This document shows, piece by piece, positions 1 through 12,086 of a stretch of DNA of 64,000 bases. Every line of letters starts with the position of its first letter. The stretch's first letter is position 1. The position numbers were made by a program, and so were the translations under genes. This stretch comes from Cubamyces lactineus. Lineage: Eukaryota > Basidiomycota > Agaricomycetes > Polyporales > Polyporaceae. The notes under the pieces were generated by a model that was given only the letters and a program-made list of their open reading frames with translations, was not told the origin of the DNA and did not search any database. The stretch is taken from NCBI GenBank assembly GCA_022376465.1, contig JACDTU010000004.1, positions 1,302,001 through 1,366,000 on the forward strand. The letters are read 5' to 3'.

Positions 1-2257
1 TTCAGCGGCGCCGTCGTGTTCGCCATTGGCGGCGCCATCCAGACGTTCACCCCGGGCTTCTGGATCATGGTCGTCGGTCGCATCATCTCTGGCCTTGGCG
101 TCGGCTTGCTCTCGTGAGTGCTACGCGCGCGTCTGTACAGCCTGGGTTGCGCAGCTGATCGCTGCCTGTCTCAGGACCATTGTGCCCATCTACCAGAGCG
201 AGATTTCTCCGCCTAACCATGTATGTGCGGTCGCGGTGTGTTTCCTTGCCACGAGCTTACTTGTGCAAATGTAGCGCGGCGCTCTCGCATGCATGGAATT
301 TACGGGGAATATCTTTGGCTACGCATCTTCCGTCGTAAGTACCAAACTGCATCAAGCGGAGGCCTGTATTCGTTCTGACGATTTGTTCAATATGCAGTGG
401 ATCGATTACTTCTGCTCCTTCATAGAATCCGACCTGTCATGGCGTGTTCCGCTATTCATTCAATGTGTAATTGGCGCCATATTGGCACTAGGATCTCTTG
501 TAATGCCGGAAAGTCCACGGTACGTTGACTAGAGTGAAGCGTGCTTCGATCTTCTCCTTGTCGTGGACTGATGTATTTTCAGATGGCTCATAGATGTAGA
601 CCGAGATGAGGAAGGCATGCGGGTCATCGCTGACCTGCACGGTGGTGACCCTGAAGATCTTGTCGCCAAGGCTGAATTCCAGGAGATCAAGGACCGCGTC
701 ATTTATGAGGTACGAGGTTTCACTTGTGCTACGAGGGATATAGCCTCACATTGAGTAGCGCGAGTCTGGTGAAGGCCGGACGTACGCTGTCATGTGGAAA
801 CGTTACAAGAAGCGGGTGTTGCTTGCTATGTCTTCGCAAGCATTCGCCCAATTGGTGAGTATAATTCAACGTCGTTATCGACCTCTGCTTATCCTAATAT
901 ATGCGGCAGAACGGCATCAACGGTGAGGTCGTGCTGCCATTCTATGATCTGCATATTGCTCATTGTCATGTGCCATACAAATGAAGTCATCTCCTACTAC
1001 GCGCGTAAGTTGTTACATTTATTCTTGATCAGCGTATATATCTCACGACCGCCTTAGCCAGGGTGTTCGAAGGTTTGTACAGGTACCATCTAGCAAAGAT
1101 TCAACGTACTCATTGGTCTGCAGAGGCTGGTTGGATTGGTCGTGACGCCATCCTGATGACTGGCATCAATGCGATCATTTATATCCTCAGCACGCTTCCA
1201 CCGTGAGTGCTCCGCGTAATTATACGCTGAGAACGCTCCATTCAAATGCGTGATAGATGGTACCTGGTCGACCGATGGGGACGGCGGTTCATTCTGCTCA
1301 CTGGTGCCGTCGTGGTATGTGCAAATTACCCCTAGCATGCGTTTTGTTTGATTCCTGATGTATAATGCGTGCAGATGGCACTTTCGCTCGGCTTGACTGG
1401 TTGGTGGATGTACATCGACGTCCCAGAAACCCCACGAGCCGTCGTAATCTGTGTAATCGTGTTCAACGCTGCCTTCGGATACAGCTGGGGTCCTATTCCG
1501 TAAGCCAAAGTTTCTCCATAACGTTGCTGAGATACTGATTCTGTTTGATAGATGGTATGTTGACCGCCAAATTTGCGATTCGTTCGATGACTAACTCTTC
1601 ACTCGTGGCGATAGGCTCTACCCTCCGGAGGTAAGTGACGGTACCCGCGAGAGCCTGGGCAGCTTCTTAAATGATCTGTTAGATTCTGCCCTTAAGCGTA
1701 CGCGCTAAGGGTGTATCCCTGTCTACTGCGACTAACTGGGCATTCAACTTCCTTGTGGGAGAGATGACTCCAGAATTGCAGGAACTCATCGAGTGGCGTC
1801 TATACCCGATGCATGGGTTCTTCTGTGTTTGCAGCTTCATTCTTGGTGAGTACCCTAGCCTGCTTTTTGTGTTATGACTGACTGATGTATCATCGCAGTA
1901 TACTTCCGTACGTTCATATATCAATTGCCTGAGGAGGAGCTTGTTCTGACTAAATACAGTGTATCCCGAGACGAAGGGTGTACCTCTGGAAGAGATGGAT
2001 GCAGTGTTTGGCGAAGGTCCGTTATCGCTTTCATACTGCAGTGTTATATATACTCATGTGATACTCATGCAGAGGAACTGGAAGAGCGCTTGGAGGAAGA
2101 GGAATCCGAGCGCGCTTCGTTGATGTCTCGCCGTTCCAGCAGATCGCGCCGCAGTGCACGACTTCCAGGTGCTTCCGGCCAAGGCCTGGTGAGTCGCTTG
2201 CTCGGCCGCACAGACGGGCGGGCAAGCTACGAGCCTATTTGCGACGGCGACGAATAG
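1..2257 (+). CDS. MFS sugar transporter, 5' end missing
   Basis: This is the downstream part of a major facilitator sugar porter in the plasma membrane. The window opens inside an exon in frame 1 (FSGAVVFAIGG...). Spliced exons give the sugar-porter hallmarks in order: GRIISGLGVGLLS, PIYQSEISPP, PESPRWLIDVDRDEEG, a cytoplasmic loop, NGINVISYYA, DRWGRR, GYSWGPIPWLYPPEILP and PETKGVPLEEMDAVFGE. A Glu/Arg/Ser-rich cytosolic tail follows and ends in CDGDE at 2257. About a dozen short introns interrupt it, for example from about 116 and about 322. Sugar proton symport is the family activity; the substrate cannot be read from the sequence. The transmembrane part before the first exon lies outside the window. 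Confidence 0.9.
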
Positions 2258-4158
2258 GAACTGTCGAGGATGGACAGCAGTGCAGTCGAGGAGTATCCTG
2301 ACGCCACCCCCCGTCGGCCGTCTCCCGCCGTGCATGCGGCGGACGACGACGACTGAGGGGAGAAGGTGGGCGCGCGTGCCTGCGCGTGCGCGCGGCCGCC
2401 CTGCGCGGGACGAGACAGGATGATTACCAAGTGGTCGTTGGTAGTTGGACTGTGACCTTCCTTGATTGCCGTTGCTCATCCTCACACAGTCTACCTGGTA
2501 GCTAGTCTACGTTAGCCCACACCCATACTAATCTTCCCTGCGCTCCCCGCACCGTGACGCCCATACCCCCTCGCTGCATTGTACACAATACTGTTACATA
2601 GCTCTCTCGTTTCATAGCTCAAGTGCAACTTGCATGCAATTGCTCACTACCAATCATCAATTTATGTTTTCTTCACCCACCCTCGAGCTCGTGTCGCAAT
2701 TCCACGGTGCACTGTACGGACCAACTCATCTACATTACCTCGGGACTCCTGGGTGATGCGCACACAGGAATTTGCGATTACATTCCACCAGCATGGTGAG
2801 TCCATCTCGTAATATGTGCGGGCGTTGTTCTTATACTCATACCACCGTTATGCATGCCTCAGCATCACATGCGGCGACAGGTTTTCTTTGGAGTTCACCC
2901 AGAATAGGTGAGCATCCGATATCAGATTCAAAGCTTGCGAGTCTTGAGATGCCTTGGGACTGCAGTACGTCAACGTGTGCGCGAAGCAGCTGTACGCAGT
3001 TGAACCGTTCATGCATGCACTGCACATCTTTGCCCTTGCCGCCGGTGGCGATACCCGAACTTGAACGGGGCTGACTCGGTCATGGGTACAATGACCAATG
3101 AATCGACGGATTCAAGCACAGTCAGACGGCCCAGATCTCGAGCTCTGAGCTCTGAGCTCGACCCGACTGATAGACGAGTGTGCAGGCCTCTTTTGGCCCT
3201 ATCTCGCTATGATCGCGTCTATGGGCGACGCATAGGTTGCTCAGGCTTCCAAGAAGATGCAAGGATACCCTTAGCGGAGTACGTAGCCTCATGCCTGCCA
3301 TCATGATGGTGTTGGTGGCAAGCCGGCTGAGAGATCTCTCGGGCAGGCGTCATGTCAATACTTACCTCCGAGTCGCCGGTCGTGATGCACAGCTTGTTTG
3401 TACTTTTTGACACTTGTCTCACCCCTTCAGCATGCTTGAGGGCATGGTACACTACGACTGGTGTCCCGTATCGCCAGGTGTTCGGCCCGACGAGAGCAAC
3501 CGGTGTTGAATAGGGCAGTTCAGGGAGTCGTGTGGGCCGTATGAGTGCCTTTGCATATTCTTTCTCGAAGATGACACAAAGGTGCGTGTACAGACCCTCA
3601 TGTTCACCGTCCATTGACCGGCTTCCACAGCATATGATGCGCGATATCACTCGAGGGTCTATTTAGGTATGTTGCGAACCACGACAATGTATTTTCATTG
3701 ATGCCACGGACGCCGCCCGAGGAGAAGCACACACGGGCGGATGTCTCTTACACAGGATTCGTTTCTCCAATTGGCAAGTCGGTGCAGTACCATGACCATC
3801 ACGGTCTTACACAGAAAATATTCCGTCAATCAGACCACTGCTGAAGGCACAAGGGCATGTCAAGACCCGGAGGTCGCGGAAGCAGACGCTGCACGGATTC
3901 TAGCTGGGCTGATCCGGGCGCCCCCCTCCGAGCGCGTATCTGGGCGTCCCCGAGGCGGATGGTTTGGCAGCTGTACGTATGTAATTTTTCAAGGCTCTGC
4001 AACGATGTCGGTCGGACCGTCGGAAAAGGCGAAGGAGCTGTCCGCATCATGATCGCGATGGAAGCCTTTGACCTGGCTGACGCGCGGAAGCACAAATAGT
4101 GGGTGAGCGGACACAACGGAGGGCTCCCTTGCCCTCGCCTGCGCCTGAGCTGCCCGCC
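2258..4158. other. Intergenic stretch, 1.9 kb
   Basis: This is the longest gap in the left third. The first 200 bases are GC-rich 3' flank of the transporter. The rest has lower GC, and its open frames are short and lack recognisable motifs or consistent splice structure. The longest, about 143 codons on the minus strand at 3219-3650, matches no family I know. It probably holds the transporter 3' UTR and the promoter of the 4159 gene. A degraded gene cannot be excluded. Confidence 0.5.
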
Positions 4159-6468
4159 ATGTCCTCCTCTGCGAACTCCACGGCCTCCCCTGCCCCTGCT
4201 GCCGCCGGGGCGGCGCTCCCTGCGCTGGACAATACGTTCGGGGCGATGTTCCTGGGGACGGTGTTCGGGCAAATGTGCGTGTGTTTTAGTACCCGTTAGA
4301 CCGTCCTCCACTCTCGGCGAGGCTGTAGCTGATATACACTCTGAAGGTTGTATGGCTTGACGGTGTATCAAGCGTACAAGTATTTCCGGTTATATGCCAA
4401 AGACACTCTTTTCCACAAAGTTCTGGTGCGTACCGCCCGTCGTCATGCCGTGCACGTAACATTATCGAGCTAGCTCTTATCACTGTACTCCAGGTCGCAA
4501 CGGTTCTGTACGTGCCCACAGGTCCGAGAAACTTCGCCAATTGCTTATCCCGCCCGCTAGGTTGCTTGAAACCTTCCATTCCATACTGTGTATACACGTT
4601 TGGTGAGCCATCTCTGCCATGAAGTTCATGTCTCAGTCGCGCTCATGCGTTTGTATAGTTATTACTACGTAATCTCCAACTACTTCAATCCTGCCGCGTT
4701 GTTGAAGGACATCTGGTGCGTGCCTCGCTTACAGCCAGGCGTAAAACGCATCCATGACTGATATGCGCCATGCTGTCGTATCAGGTCTCTCCGAGTGAGT
4801 GGTCATGTGGAGCTGCTGCAGCGCGATACAGGCATGGCGTACTAAAACGTAGTGTTACTGTGAAGATATTGACCGTCGTCACCGTAAGTTCGTGTTTGCG
4901 TATCACACATCTGCTTGGCTCAGTATTGGTCCTTTAGGGCGCCGCTATCATCATCTCGCAGAGGTACGTGATCATCGTCTCTGGCGTGTCGTGCTTGACT
5001 GATGGTATTGCATGGAACTAGCTTCTATGCGAGGCGGGTTTACCTGAGTACGTAGATGGTACCTGAGAGCGAACAGGATGCTCACGAGTCTTCAGTCGGA
5101 CGCGGCTTCCGTTTCGTTGTGATCCTCGCGGTATGTACGTGCCACTCCGACACCAGATACGCCGCTAATTCGACTTGTAGATAATTCTGATGCTCGGGGA
5201 AGCTGGCGAGTGTCCTAACATGCTTCTTGCTATGCTCCATCACTCACGCAATCTTGGCGGCCTTCGTTTAGCGTTCACGCTTGGTACGTGTTGCATCGTT
5301 TGTAAACGTCTGATCCGCATGCTCATCCTCTCCCATTAGCTGCCACTATTGAGAGGTCAGTGCTTGTTTGGAGCCTCCGTTAAGGTATCTTTCTCATGGC
5401 TGTATGCAGTTTCATTCTGCCGACATTGTTCGATTTTCGCAAATTCTCAGTGAGTAGCTATTTCTATAGCTCTACCCAGGACTGTAATTGCTGAGGCGGG
5501 CACTTCTAGTGGATGGTCTCTGCGACATACGGTCTCGCGCTTGGATGTGATGTTGTCCTGACGGGGACACTCATATTCGTGCTGCTCCGTAGCCGAACTG
5601 GCTTTAAGACGTAAGTTCGTACTACCTCATTTTACCTCTATGCTCACTCGGCACCTTTCTATCTAGCACGGACAACATTATCGAAGTCCTGATTCTGTAC
5701 ATGGTCAACACTGGTGCGTTCGTTCTTGGACGACTGCGCCGCAGTTGTGAGCTCATCATTGTTCGCTCGCAGGCCTTCTCACTGGGTAAATCAAAATCAC
5801 TGGCTGGCACCCGATACGCCGCATGTTGACGTCGATCGTGCCACAGCATCATCAGCATCATTGCTTTCGTCTTTGTAGGTCCCAGTTGGCCTCTTGTTAC
5901 GGCCCTGAGTACTCATGGCGTTTGTTAGGCCCTCACTCTTTCGGGCAACCTCATCTACGTTGGCTTCGGCATTGTCGGCACCAAGCGTGAGTAGCACCCC
6001 TACACTTCGGGCACGGCCAAGACTGATGCCCTCAACAGTCTACGCGAACTCTCTCTTGGCTGTGTATGTGGCCAAGGCTGATACGTATCCTTGAGAACGT
6101 GTGCTCACGCATCGGTTGCTTTTCTCAGGCTCAACTCCCGCAAGTCCCTGAACAACAAGGTCATGGAGGGCTTCGAGGTCGGCACCCATGCGCTCCCCCA
6201 GTACTCACGCAGCCTGAGCTCCGGTCCCCGCGGTACTGCCGTTGAACAGTGGGAGATCCCCACGAGGGTGAGTATCGTCCCATCGCTCGCGTGGCATTTT
6301 ACGAGTCAAATGTATTGATACTGAGACTCTACGCAGGTGACGGTGCCCATTAGGCCGCAGATCGACATCCGCGTGGAGAGCCAGACGATACACGACCAGG
6401 ATGCCCAGCGAGACGACTCGCGCAAGGGCTCGTACGACTATAAGTTGAAGCCTGCGACGGCGATGTAG
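4159..6468 (+). CDS. DUF6534-type seven-helix membrane protein
   Basis: A membrane protein of the basidiomycete-expanded DUF6534 family; its biological role is not established. The start is ATG 4159 (MSSSANSTASPA). Spliced exons give QMLYGLTVYQAYKYF, LLLETFHSILCIHVCYYYV, SNYFNPAALLKDIWSLR, IISQSFYARRVYL, GRGFRFVVILAIILML, AFTLAATIESFILPTLF, WMVSATYGLALGCDVVLTGT and TTDNIIEVLILYMVNTGLLTG, then LYANSLLAVLNSRKSL. These are the family's usual signatures in the usual order, with about seven hydrophobic helices and a cytosolic C-terminus ending YKLKPATAM. There are at least twelve introns, some separating exons of only about 20-30 nt, so individual boundaries are uncertain, but reading continuity is good. 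Families of this type often occur in many copies per genome. Confidence 0.85.
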
Positions 6469-6724
6469 GATGATTGTTGTAGTTTGTGGAGGACGCATAT
6501 TTATAGACAGCCTGTTGTTGTATCTTCGTGGATGTTGTAGCAGATATATTCTTATGTATAGCCAGCCATCAGAGTGACCTCTGCTCGCGCTGCAATGACC
6601 AGCGACGACTGAAGGAACGCGAAAGGCCTCGAGCTGTTCTGGATGCTAGCGCTTAGGGCGACGCCACGAAGGCGGGGGAAGCGCCCGAGCTACAAAAGGA
6701 AGAGGGGGCGGGGGGAATGACATC

Positions 6725-8614
6725 ATGCGGCCCTTCTCTCTTCTCGTCCAAGCAGCAACACACCCACGCACAGTCGCACACGGCCGAGCAGCATCCCTCC
6801 ACGCAGCTCGTCCGCCATGTGCACCCTCCGTCCGCACGTTCCACAAAGGCCCTCGTGACACCGTCACCAGCCATCCACACCCAGACGAGTTCAGCTTCGA
6901 GCGACTCGGCTTGCGACCCGCTGTCCTCACCGCGTTAAGGCTCGCGTTTCCTTCGGTCAAGCACCCAACGCCCATCCAGCACAGGTTCATCGACGCGGTC
7001 CTGAAGGGAAACGATGTTCTGCTCAAAGATAAGACCGGGACTGGAAAGTAAGTCGCGTCAAACCCCCGCGCTCCGGACGCGTTCTGACCTGGTTTCGACG
7101 CGATTTATAGGTCCTTCGCCGCCGTTCTCGCATTGCTCAGCCAGAAACGCGGTCCGCCTTACAAGAGCGATGTTCCTGGCCTCACGGCACCAGTCCTCCC
7201 CATAACCTCCCTCATCCTCGTTCCTCATCGGGACTTGGCGTACCAATTCTACCACTGGATAGAACACATTCACCATCATATGACACCGCAAGAACCCCTC
7301 CCTTCCCTCGCGCAGGTTTTCATCCGAGACTCGACAAGGCCAATGGAGCAACAGCTCACGCCGATCCAACGAACACCACCACATATCCTCATTGGTACCC
7401 CTCAGGCCCTGTTGGACATCGTGCAAAAGGATCCCAAAGCGCTTCCTCTCGACCGGCTCTCTACCATCGTCGTGGATGAAGTCGACTATCTCATCGAGAC
7501 CGTCCCTATGCTTGCCGACAAACGCACCATGGCGAAGTTGGAGCGGAAAATCAACCAACACCCTGGGCCTACGCGACTGCTCCTCAATCACATTTATTCT
7601 AGTGCGAATGAGCGGCTGGAGAAGACCTCTTCACATCAGGGCAAGCACAGCAAGCGAGAGCTCGAGCATACGCGACCGCAGCTGGTTATGATGAGCGCGA
7701 CCCTTCGCAACCACCTTCGGAAGTTTTTGCTCGCCGACAGCGGCTGGTTCACGAAGGAGTCGGGTAAACTGGTCAGAATCACCGGCGAGGTATCTCCTCA
7801 TGACCCCAAGAAGCCGCAGGCTACCGAAGACGTTGCTGAGGGTACCATCGGCGGCACGGGCATTGAGCACCACGTCCTCGTCGTCTCGAAGCACGGCGAC
7901 GTCAAGAACATCGAGGGTGCTATTGAGAACCCTGCAGTGGCATCGCAAGAATCCAAGGTCACGACGTCATCTGACGACCAGGCGGGATTGCCCCCGCAGC
8001 CGGAGTCGTCACAGGCACCCGACGATGATGTTGAGCTCGGTGGGTGCTTCTCTATTCTCACGACTAAGGCGGCTTTAATCCTAACTTTGGCCACAGATGT
8101 ACCTCCCCAGCTCAATCCTGACGCACTAGAGGCCGTCGCAGCTGCGTTTGCGATTGATGTCCCCTCTGTCGCCCTCCTTGTGCTGCCCTCGGATGCATCT
8201 GTCCAACGCGTGGTTAACGAGCTGTCTTCATACGGCGTCAATGCACGTCCGCTTGACGTCGTAAAAGACAAGAGCGGGCGTGCACACCTCATGCGTCAGG
8301 ACCTCGACGCCATCGCCGAAAATCCAACGCTGCTCGTGGCCACGCTAGCATCCACGCGGGGACTAGACCTTCCTGAACTGAAGCACGTCTTCATCTTGGG
8401 CGTCCTGGACAACGGCGCGGTGGACTCGTATCTACACGTTGCTGGACGCGTCGGGCGCTTTGGACGAGGTGGCAAGGTGATCAGCGTGGTGGCGGAACGT
8501 CATACTGTGCAATCGAAGAACGGGAAGAAGGTGGTGAGGGACGAGCCCAAGATGATGCTTTCGTTGCTGAGGAAAGCAGGGATCAGACCAGTCGTGTACG
8601 ATAAATTCGACTAG
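6725..8614 (+). CDS. MRH4: Mitochondrial DEAD-box-like RNA helicase Mrh4
   Basis: An ATP-dependent RNA helicase needed, in yeast, for assembly of the mitochondrial large ribosomal subunit. The start ATG 6725 opens a basic, Arg/Ser/Ala-rich presequence that fits mitochondrial import. Motifs in order: Q motif HPTPIQHRF, motif I DKTGTGKS, Ia LVPHRDLAYQ, Ib IGTPQALLDI, motif II VDEVDYL, motif III SATLRN, motif V VATLASTRGLDLP and motif VI HVAGRVGRFGRGG. Motif II reads D-E-V-D rather than D-E-A-D. Exons are 6725-7047, 7111-8039 and 8097-8614 (589 residues). The last intron is 57 nt, without an in-frame stop, so unspliced RNA would add 19 residues. The divergent motif II and the insert-rich region before the second RecA fold match Mrh4 better than cytosolic DEAD proteins. 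Confidence 0.88.
8040..8096 (+). other. 57-nt stop-free intron in MRH4
   Basis: GT at 8040 and AG ending at 8096 enclose exactly 57 nt, with a CTAAC branch-like word near 8081. Reading through keeps the frame open. Removing it joins VEL to DVPPQLNPDAL cleanly. Calling this an intron is inference from the splice signals and the low-quality hydrophobic insert it would otherwise encode. Confidence 0.65.
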
Positions 8615-9338
8615 TTGACTATGTATAGCTCTTGACAACCTCGCATGCATTGCGCACGGAGATGTTTGAGTCTGTTTGAGTGACTTGGAGACGAGGGCGC
8701 CACAAGGTATGGACAGGAGCAAAATGAGACAGCCTGAATGTTAGCAGCAACATTACAAGAGCGAGATGAGGCGATATGTTTTTGTCTGGGCGCGATGGAA
8801 GTGGAGCTGGTTGCAGATCCGGCGGAAGGAAGTGCGATGGCGTTGTAATCGAGCATCACGATATCTGGGACGATTCACGAAGCGAGGTGATCCAAGGGGG
8901 AGGCTGGCGCTCACACGGGCTTCGGATAGCCGTAGCGGTACAGTTCATAAATCGGCACGCATGGTCTCACAGGCCGCCTTCTGGTCTGCTGCAGAGTTCT
9001 CTCCCTTTGCTCAGCTTTCTTCTGTACTCTTATCTCTTTCTTCCGCGAGTGGAGCGTACGAGTGCCCGTGGAGGCGGAAGAAAGGCCGCAAGGTTGATCC
9101 CAGTAGTACTAGCAGAGCACGTGGCCAGCCCTCGCGCGAACGGCGGCCAGTCTGAGTCTCGAAGTCGCTCGTTCCTGCACCCACCACCGAGCGAGTCGGG
9201 AGGCGGCTGTCGGAGGCTGGCACTATCACTCCCTCTTCCATAGCTTTCTCTTCTAATATATATCCCTTCCCCTTCCTTCCTTCCGCCCCTTCCTTTCCCC
9301 CTCCTCCCATCCTCTCCTCCTCCTACAGGTCGCCCCCC
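8615..9338. other. Intergenic region with CT-rich leader
   Basis: No coding frame with family resemblance is seen. From about 9225 to 9335 the plus strand is strongly pyrimidine-rich, with an AT-rich AATATATAT word near 9256, directly before ATG 9339. This looks like a core promoter and 5' leader of the fungal CT-rich type for the downstream membrane protein. Confidence 0.6.
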
Positions 9339-12086
9339 ATGCCTGGCCCCCGTCCGTGGCCAGCCTTCCTCTGGCCCTCCCTCCTCATCCTCCTCGCCCT
9401 CCTCGCCCCCGCTTTCGCCCAGCATAACAACAACTCAACCAGCAACTCTGCGACGCCCACGCCCACTGTCTCGCTTTCTCTGACGACTAGCTTTACGACG
9501 ATCACGACCACCATCCATTCCGGTAACAGGGACATCCCGCTCACCACCGCCATCCCCGTCATCTTCAATGTCACCATCACCCCCACCGCGTCCTCCTCCT
9601 CGTCTGCTCAGGCCTCGGCAACGACGTCCGCCAAGCCGGACTACACCAAGCTCGACACCCACCTCGACCCCGGCTTCGGCGTGCTCGGTGCGGTCCTTAT
9701 CCTGACTGGTCTCCCTAGTGCATTCCTCGGACACAAGAACCGGTGGTCGTCGTTCTTCCTCATCGGCTTCTACACGCTCTCGCTCGTCTGCTTCGTCCTC
9801 ATCCTCCGCTTTGGCGTCATCTACGCGATCAACCCGCCCAACAAGACCCTCCGCGGCCTCTTCGTCCTCTCCTGCGGCGTCGCAGGCGTGGCGGGCGGCG
9901 GCATCGCCATCTTCTTCTGGAAGGCGTCCCGGTACTTCATCGGTGCGTGGGGCGGCTTCGTCTTCGCCTTGTGGATTCAGTGCTTCCGGAACGGCGGGTT
10001 GATTGAGCCGATCGGATACCGCTGGCTCATGTACATTGGTACGCGGCCGCATTTCTCCTTGTGGGTCTCATGTTCTCACATTTGAGCCGCGTTTAGCCGT
10101 GTCCGTGGTGGGCTTCGTACTGTGCACGATTCCGAAGCTGCACTACTACCTGTTGCTCACGTCGACGGCGTTCGTGGGTGCCACGGCGTTCATGCTTGGG
10201 GTGGACTGCTTCACGACCGCCGGCCTTAAGGAGGTGTGTATTGCACGCGTCTCAATGAGATGGCCCGGCCACAAATGACTGAACCTTCCATTCCTCCCAT
10301 CTATTCACAGTTCTACATCTGGAACCTCGGGTTTGAGATGCTCTTCACCAAGTATCAAGACCATGGTATCAAATTCCCTGTCACTCAAATCATGCAAATC
10401 GAGCTCGGTATGATGGGCGCCGTGTCCATTATGGGCATGGCCGTTCAGTTCCAAATCCTCAAGATCCTGCAGCGCAAGCTGAAGGAAATCGAGGCGGAGC
10501 GCGAGAAACAGAACAGGGAAGCAGAAGCGCGTGCCGCGGAGCGTTTCCGGGAACTCCAGACGGAGAAGGAGGAGTGGGAGCGCGACCACCCAACGCTGCT
10601 CAAGCACGGCCGGGCGGACAGCAACCTCTCGGGAACGCCGTTGCTCAACAAGGACGGGCTTGCTTCGCCGGATCCGGACTCGCCTTTGGGCACGCCGCGT
10701 CCACGCTACCAATCGGGTCTCTCGGAGTTCATGGCAGCGCCGACGCCCTCGGAGGAGCTGCAACGTGCCGCTAGTAAGCAGATGCAGACCCCCGGTGTGC
10801 TCCCCGTGCTCGACCTTGGCGACGACATTGAGGCCAACGTCCCGAAGACCTTTATCGCAGATGGGAAGGACGGCAATGACAAGAGCTCCAAGCCTCTCAC
10901 GCCAGCGGAATTGGAGGACTTGAAGCGTCGCGAGAATCTCCTGACTGAGATACAGACAATTCGCAAGTCCATCGAGCTGCTCCGGGCAGAAACGCCCATT
11001 CCGATCTCCTCGAGCTCCTCGGACTCGCGTCATCCCTCTGGTACCTCAAGGCAGCTCTCGCAGGAGCTTGGCGCTCTATCTGCCGGTGGCCCATCGCACT
11101 TACGTCCCCCACGGCAGCGGGATCCGCGTGCTAGAGTGCAGTCAATGGAGCTGTCGAACCTGTCTCGGGTATCGGACGTGGGAGCGTCGATCGGTCGTCC
11201 TACGAGTGCGCCCCTGCGCGAGGACGACTGGGATCTGTATCTGCACGAACGGAAGCTTCTTCAGCCCCCCGCAGGCGTTACGCCACCCATTCCTACGACC
11301 CCCATCAGCCCTACGCCGCGGATACCCGTATCGCCGGCTGTCGTCGAGGCGCTCAAGGATCGTCAGCGGCGCGAGAGCGCACTGTCGCAGGGCCGGTTAC
11401 CGACTCCTGACATCACTGCGTCCAAGGACTCTTCATCAGAAGACGTCCCGTTAGCTCTACGCCCGCAGCATCACAAGAAGACGAGCTCACAAGGCGGACA
11501 CGTTCCAGTGACTATTCTCCCGCCCAAACGTCCGATCGCGCAGCCGACGCCCAAGGCCCCCGAGGCATCGTCGCCGCGTGTGAAGACGTTTGAGGAGCTC
11601 GTCGAGCGCCATCGCGAGAAGCTGCACCAACTCCAGGCGCCGCTGACCCAGGCGGAGAAGGAGGCCGCTGAGCTCGAGGCCGCACGGAGCCGTTGGGAGC
11701 GGGCGAAGAACATGGAGAAACAGGCGATGGCGAAACGCCAGGCGGAGAAGGAGCAGGCGGCGAAGGAAAAGACGCGCAAGTCGGGCGAAGGCCGGCGCAC
11801 GGACGAGAAGCGCCATACACGCTCTCTCAGTGCGGACGTGCTCGCGAATGTCCCTGGCGCACAGGCGTCGTCGCGGCGGATGTCAACAATGAAGGTCGAA
11901 GATTGGCAGCGGAACCAGGTCGACGTCGAAGCGCAGATCTCGGGACCGACGTCGCCACGGCACCAGCAGCACCAGCGCACCGGCTCGGCGTCGATGTCGC
12001 GGGACGTGCGGAGGCAGTCTGGCGTGCCGTTCCCCGAGGCGGATAGGCGGCGTATGTCAGGCATGCCGCGAGACCCGGTCAGTTGA
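9339..12086 (+). CDS. DUF4203 (TMEM198-like) membrane protein with long cytosolic tail
   Basis: Start ATG 9339 opens a signal peptide (hydrophobic LLILLALLAPAFAQ), followed by a Ser/Thr/Asn-rich luminal segment with N-glycosylation sites. About seven hydrophobic helices follow, starting GFGVLGAVLILTGLPSAFLG, the arrangement of DUF4203/TMEM198-type proteins. After QFQILKILQRKLKEIEAERE the remaining roughly 520 residues are charged, Pro/Ser-rich and predicted by eye to be disordered, with a second Glu/Lys/Arg coiled-coil-like stretch before the end. Exons are 9339-10038, 10097-10233 and 10311-12086, giving 870 residues. The fungal function is unknown; the vertebrate relative TMEM198 has been linked to Wnt signalling. 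The start is chosen because it is the first ATG after the CT-rich leader. Confidence 0.82.

Noticed and set aside
3219..3650. Minus-strand frame of about 143 codons in the 2258-4158 gap
   Set aside because: No family resemblance, no splice continuation, low GC3; not enough to call a gene.
9435..10052. Minus-strand frame of about 205 codons
   Set aside because: Lies antisense within the DUF4203 coding exon; composition (Glu/Asp/Arg/Gly) is that of a complement of a GC-rich exon.
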